61,617 bases of DNA, from contig JAFZWH010000127.1 in assembly GCA_017617415.1 (NCBI GenBank), positions 1 to 61,617 of the forward strand. Direction: 5' to 3'. Source of the stretch: Victivallales bacterium (GTDB lineage: Bacteria; Verrucomicrobiota; Lentisphaeria; Oligosphaerales; Oligosphaeraceae). Positions 58,775 to 61,617 of the stretch are shown in pieces. A program made the position numbers and the translations under genes. Within the stretch, counting starts at the first letter, position 1. Each line of letters begins with the position of its first letter. The notes beneath the pieces were generated by a model. That model did not search any database, had not been told where the DNA came from, and saw only the letters and a program-made list of their open reading frames with translations.

Positions 58775-59464
58775 ATGCCAAGCAATCCCTTCATCGTGAT
58801 TCCCTGCTACCGCGAGGACCCGGCGGTCGTGCGGCGCACGGTGGAGGGGATTGCCGAGGGCCCCTGGAAGATAGTTCTGGTGGATGACGGCTCGCCGGAG
58901 AAGCTTGTCCTGAATTGTCCTGAATTGTCGCAAAAAGTCATGATTCTGCGCCATCCCGTGAATCGCGGGCAGGGCGCGGCGTTGCAGACGGGCGCGGACT
59001 ACGCGGTGCGCCATGGCGCGGATGCCGTGGTGCATTTTGACGCGGATGGCCAGCACGACCCGCAGGACATCCCGCGCTTCCTTGCGGCGTTGGATGCGGG
59101 AGACTGCGATATCGTTTTGGGGTCGAGGTTCCTACGTCCGGAGGATCTGGTTGCTATTCCCGCTGGGCGTCGTCGGCTCTTGCGACTGGCGCGTTTCGTG
59201 GAGACCTGTCTGACGGGGCTGAAGTTGACGGATGTTCACAATGGCTTTCGGGCGTTGGGACCGCACGCGCTGGCGGCGATTCGCATCCGCGAGGACCGCA
59301 TGGCGCACGCCAGCGAAATTCTGATGCAGGTGGCACGCAACCATCTGCGCTGGAAGGAACTACCCACGCATGTGGTGTACAGTGACTATTCATCTACCAA
59401 GGGGCAGAGTGCTGGCAACGCATTCAACATCCTGTGGGATTTGATCTTGGGACAATGGCTGTGA
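58775..59464 (+). CDS. family 2 glycosyltransferase (dolichol/polyprenyl-phosphate sugar synthase-like)
   Basis: 229 residues. GT-A fold: FIVIPCYREDPAVVRRTVEG, IVLVDDGSPE, HPVNRGQGAALQTGADYAVR, VHFDADGQHDPQDIPR with the DxD-type metal site, IVLGSRF, VHNGFRALGPHALAAIRI. No membrane anchor is seen. It likely transfers a sugar from a nucleotide donor to a lipid carrier or cell-surface glycan. ATG 58775 is chosen over TTG 58769. It overlaps the following exonuclease gene. Confidence 0.85.
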   Translation: MPSNPFIVIPCYREDPAVVRRTVEGIAEGPWKIVLVDDGSPEKLVLNCPELSQKVMILRHPVNRGQGAALQTGADYAVRHGADAVVHFDADGQHDPQDIPRFLAALDAGDCDIVLGSRFLRPEDLVAIPAGRRRLLRLARFVETCLTGLKLTDVHNGFRALGPHALAAIRIREDRMAHASEILMQVARNHLRWKELPTHVVYSDYSSTKGQSAGNAFNILWDLILGQWL

Positions 59465-60048
59465 GTGCCTCGGAATGCGATTTGGTGGCATTGGACTTCG
59501 AGACCACCGGCACGGCGGAGGGTGGCTTCCTCAACACCCCGTGGCAGATTGGCCTGGTGGTGATTTCGCAGGGCAGGGTGACTTTGGAGCGTAGTTTCCA
59601 ATCGTTTCTGCGGGTGCCGGAGGACCAGCCCTTCAATCCCTACGCGCCCGGACGCTGGGCGCAGCTGCGCCACGAACTCGCCCAGGCCCCCACCATCACC
59701 GAACTCTGGCCACAACTCCAGCCGATGCTCATCGGCCATCCGCTGGTCGCGCATCACGCGCCGACCGAACGCACGCTCCTGCGACAGCTCTTCCCGCTTC
59801 AGGAGTTCGGTCCCTGGATTGACACCCTCGCCATCGCACGGCTCGCCTTTCCCAAATTGCCGGATTACAAACTGGAGAATCTGGTGCCGGCCCTTGGACT
59901 GGCGCCATTGCTTGAACAGCGTTGTCCCGGACTGGCTCCCCATGATGCCTACTACGATGCGGTTGCTTGCGCGACCTTGCTGGAGACCGTCCTCGCCGCC
60001 CCTGGCTGGAACCACGCCCGCATTGAGGAACTGGCCGCCTTGAAGTGA
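59455..60048 (+). CDS. DEDD-type 3'-5' exonuclease (DnaQ-like)
   Basis: 197 residues. Exo motif I VALDFETTG (Asp-x-Glu), motif II region VAHHAPTERTLLRQLF, motif III HDAYYDAVACATLLETVL. Similar to the epsilon-like proofreading or RNase T-type exonucleases. It could be a stand-alone repair exonuclease. ATG 59455 overlaps the end of the glycosyltransferase gene; the pair is probably co-transcribed. Confidence 0.83.
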   Translation: MAVSASECDLVALDFETTGTAEGGFLNTPWQIGLVVISQGRVTLERSFQSFLRVPEDQPFNPYAPGRWAQLRHELAQAPTITELWPQLQPMLIGHPLVAHHAPTERTLLRQLFPLQEFGPWIDTLAIARLAFPKLPDYKLENLVPALGLAPLLEQRCPGLAPHDAYYDAVACATLLETVLAAPGWNHARIEELAALK

Positions 60049-60403
60049 TGGATAACTGTTTTTCTGGCGGTTTCAGGGAGTCCATGGATTAGGGGCTAGA
60101 GAGCAAAGACGACCTAGGAACAGAAGTCCTAATAATCCGAGAAAGAGCAATTTTTTCTTAGGATGGTGGGTTACCCCCCCAACCACCCGCCCTTTCAAAT
60201 TTAACGCATGGATTTGGAGAATGCAAGCCCGTTCCTAGAAAGTCATGAAAGTCATGACGTGGGTGAGAATTCTTTTGCCTTTTTGCGCCTATGTGCAAAA
60301 TTAGGCAATGCCTACAAGACTTCAGAACCACAGTCGTCAGGACTTAGGTTTTCGCTTTAGGGCCTCTGGCCCTTCTGGATATCTTTTACCGTTTTCTCAA
60401 TTC
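60049..60403. other. intergenic region without a gene
   Basis: 355 bp with no convincing coding frame. It holds a GGTGG/CCACC inverted repeat around 60164-60188, an 8-bp palindrome GTCATGAC (60252-60259 area) after a GTCATGA copy, and a short hairpin GGGCC-TCT-GGCCC (60360-60372) before the ligase gene. No clear promoter could be assigned. Confidence 0.5.
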
Positions 60404-61617
60404 ATGAATTCCGAAATCATCTATTCTGATAATTTTCCCAATTCGCCTGCCCGACTCTTTTTCGTGGGCATCGGCGGCATTGGGATGAGCGGTCTGGCGC
60501 AGTTCCTGCGCTGGCAGGGCTATGCGGTCGCCGGCAGCGACCGCGGTCTGGCGGAACCCGCCCGCGCACAACTCTACGCGCAGCTCCACGCCCAGGGCAT
60601 CATGCTTTATCCCCAGGACGGCTCTGGACCACGGGATTTCCAGCCTGACGCTTTTGTGGTCTCGACCGCCATTGAGCCGGACAACGCGGACCTGGCCGCC
60701 GCACCGACGTTGCCGATTTTCCACCGCGCCTTCACGCTGGCGCGGGCGTGCGAACGGCAGGGTGCCACGCTGATTGGCGTGGCGGGCTCCTGCGGCAAGA
60801 CCTCCGTCACGGGATGGATTGCCAGCGCACTGAAGACGCTTGGCCGTCGAATCGTGATGATTGACGGCGGCTACACGCTCGATTTCGAGGACGCCGACTA
60901 TCCGGGGAATTTCTTTGCCGAAGACACCCCCGGCTTCATCGTCGCCGAAATCGACGAAAGCGACAAATCCATCCGCGAGTTCTCGCCGGAATACGCCGTG
61001 GTCCTCAATGTCGGTCACGACCACTACGGGATGGACGAACTGCGCGAGGTCTTCCGCGCCTTCCTCTCCCGTGCGAAACGCGGCGCGGTCTATCCGGCGA
61101 CGGAGCCGTCTTTGAAGCCCGCGCAATGCCCGTCCATGGCCTTCCGTGAGGAGGCACCACATTATGCGGTGGACGAACACGGAATTCACTTCGAAGTGGC
61201 ATCAGGCGTCATGGTCCATAGTCTCCAGGCCGGACAGCATAGCGCCTGGAATGGCCAGGCGGTGTTTGCACTGTTGCGGCAGGCATTGCCGGAGGCCTCC
61301 GATGCGGATTTGGCGACCGCGATGGGGGGCTTCCGCGGCGTGCGCCAGCGCTTCGAAATCATGAGCAATGCCAATTCTCCTGTTGCGGTGATCAATGACT
61401 TCGCGCACAACCCGGAGAAACTCACCGCCGCGATTTCCGCCGCCCGCGAACGCTACGGCTCACCGCTGGCGATGGTCTGGCAGCCGCATGGCTTCAAGGC
61501 ACTGGGCGACCAGCGCGAGGCTTTGCAGGAGGCTCTGCGTGGTGTTCTTCGTCCGGAAGACCAATTCCTGATGCTGCCCGTTTACTATGCGGGGGGAACC
61601 ACCTCTGGCAAGCCGAC
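60404..61617 (+). CDS. MurC/Mpl-like UDP-N-acetylmuramate ligase (5' part, runs off the window)
   Basis: At least 404 residues, open to the end of the window. LFFVGIGGIGMSGLAQFLRW and GYAVAGSDRGLAEPARAQL are the Rossmann start of MurC/Mpl; ATP site GVAGSCGKTSVTGWIA; AEIDESDKSI and VVLNVGHDHYGMDELREVF match the central domain, VRQRFEIM and INDFAHNPEKLTAAISAARE the C-terminal part. It adds L-alanine, or recycled tripeptide, to UDP-MurNAc in peptidoglycan synthesis or recycling. The P-loop is GSCGKTS where GTHGKTT is usual, so it may be a divergent paralog. Confidence 0.85.
   Translation, partial: MNSEIIYSDNFPNSPARLFFVGIGGIGMSGLAQFLRWQGYAVAGSDRGLAEPARAQLYAQLHAQGIMLYPQDGSGPRDFQPDAFVVSTAIEPDNADLAAAPTLPIFHRAFTLARACERQGATLIGVAGSCGKTSVTGWIASALKTLGRRIVMIDGGYTLDFEDADYPGNFFAEDTPGFIVAEIDESDKSIREFSPEYAVVLNVGHDHYGMDELREVFRAFLSRAKRGAVYPATEPSLKPAQCPSMAFREEAPHYAVDEHGIHFEVASGVMVHSLQAGQHSAWNGQAVFALLRQALPEASDADLATAMGGFRGVRQRFEIMSNANSPVAVINDFAHNPEKLTAAISAARERYGSPLAMVWQPHGFKALGDQREALQEALRGVLRPEDQFLMLPVYYAGGTTSGKP

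Noticed and set aside
1-61617. CRISPR arrays, insertion sequences or transposases
   Set aside because: No regularly spaced repeats with unique spacers and no transposase motifs were found; the only clustered repeats are iterons and short heptamers.

Overview
The window is a piece of a moderately GC-rich bacterial chromosome carrying one integrated siphovirus-type prophage of about 40.1 kb. Nothing names the host directly. The mix of a secreted DUF4091/GH123-like protein, three tandem secreted TIM-barrel glycosidase-like proteins, a Gfo/Idh dehydrogenase cluster and several genes without a Shine-Dalgarno sequence suggests a carbohydrate-degrading member of the PVC group (Lentisphaerota, Kiritimatiellota or Verrucomicrobiota), perhaps from an animal gut. 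This is an inference of low to moderate confidence.

Left host flank (1-12043): the 3' end of a ribosomal RNA operon (probable 23S tail, 5S rRNA, intrinsic terminator), then a run of minus-strand genes: a MATE exporter, a mandelate-racemase-type enolase superfamily enzyme, nadC, uvrA, a Gfo/Idh dehydrogenase, two medium-chain dehydrogenases and an alanine/glycine:cation symporter. The symporter has a single-aptamer glycine riboswitch whose P1 helix overlaps an intrinsic terminator.

Prophage (12044-52155): it lies between perfect 56-bp direct repeats made of the anticodon-loop-to-3'-end part of tRNA-Leu(UAG). The intact tRNA is at the right end and the tyrosine integrase at the left end. Going right: a leftward lysogeny block (repressor-like protein; HTH protein, repeat-helical protein and zinc-ribbon membrane protein), a divergent AT-rich promoter/operator region, and a rightward early operon. 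The early operon holds an excisionase-like HTH protein, RecT, a structured RNA, a Cas4/AddB-type Fe-S nuclease, SSB, an initiator with an iteron-type origin inside its gene, and a DnaC-like loader. Next come small early proteins, two with C-terminal beta-clamp-like motifs, and a translationally coupled cassette: ParB-like protein, P-loop kinase, probable amino acid:DNA transferase and radical SAM enzyme. It feeds straight into the terminase genes. This looks like a DNA base hypermodification system and is the most interesting part of the window. Then follow a cassette of small proteins (one broken by an in-frame TGA), a RadC-like protein, a PD-(D/E)XK nuclease, a long fibre protein, portal, scaffold, capsid, a MuF-type head protein ending in a zincin toxin-like domain with a tiny partner gene, connectors, tail tube, a -1 frameshifted tail chaperone pair, tape measure, tail-tip proteins, a holin/XhlA-like protein, two candidate noncoding RNAs and two lipoproteins. 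I recognise no endolysin.

Right host flank (52100-61617): tRNA-Leu(UAG), tRNA-Leu(CAG), the DUF4091-like protein, three paralogous secreted glycosidase-like proteins, heptamer repeats, a family 2 glycosyltransferase, a DEDD exonuclease and the 5' part of a MurC/Mpl-like ligase that runs off the window. No CRISPR array, insertion sequence or transposase was seen.
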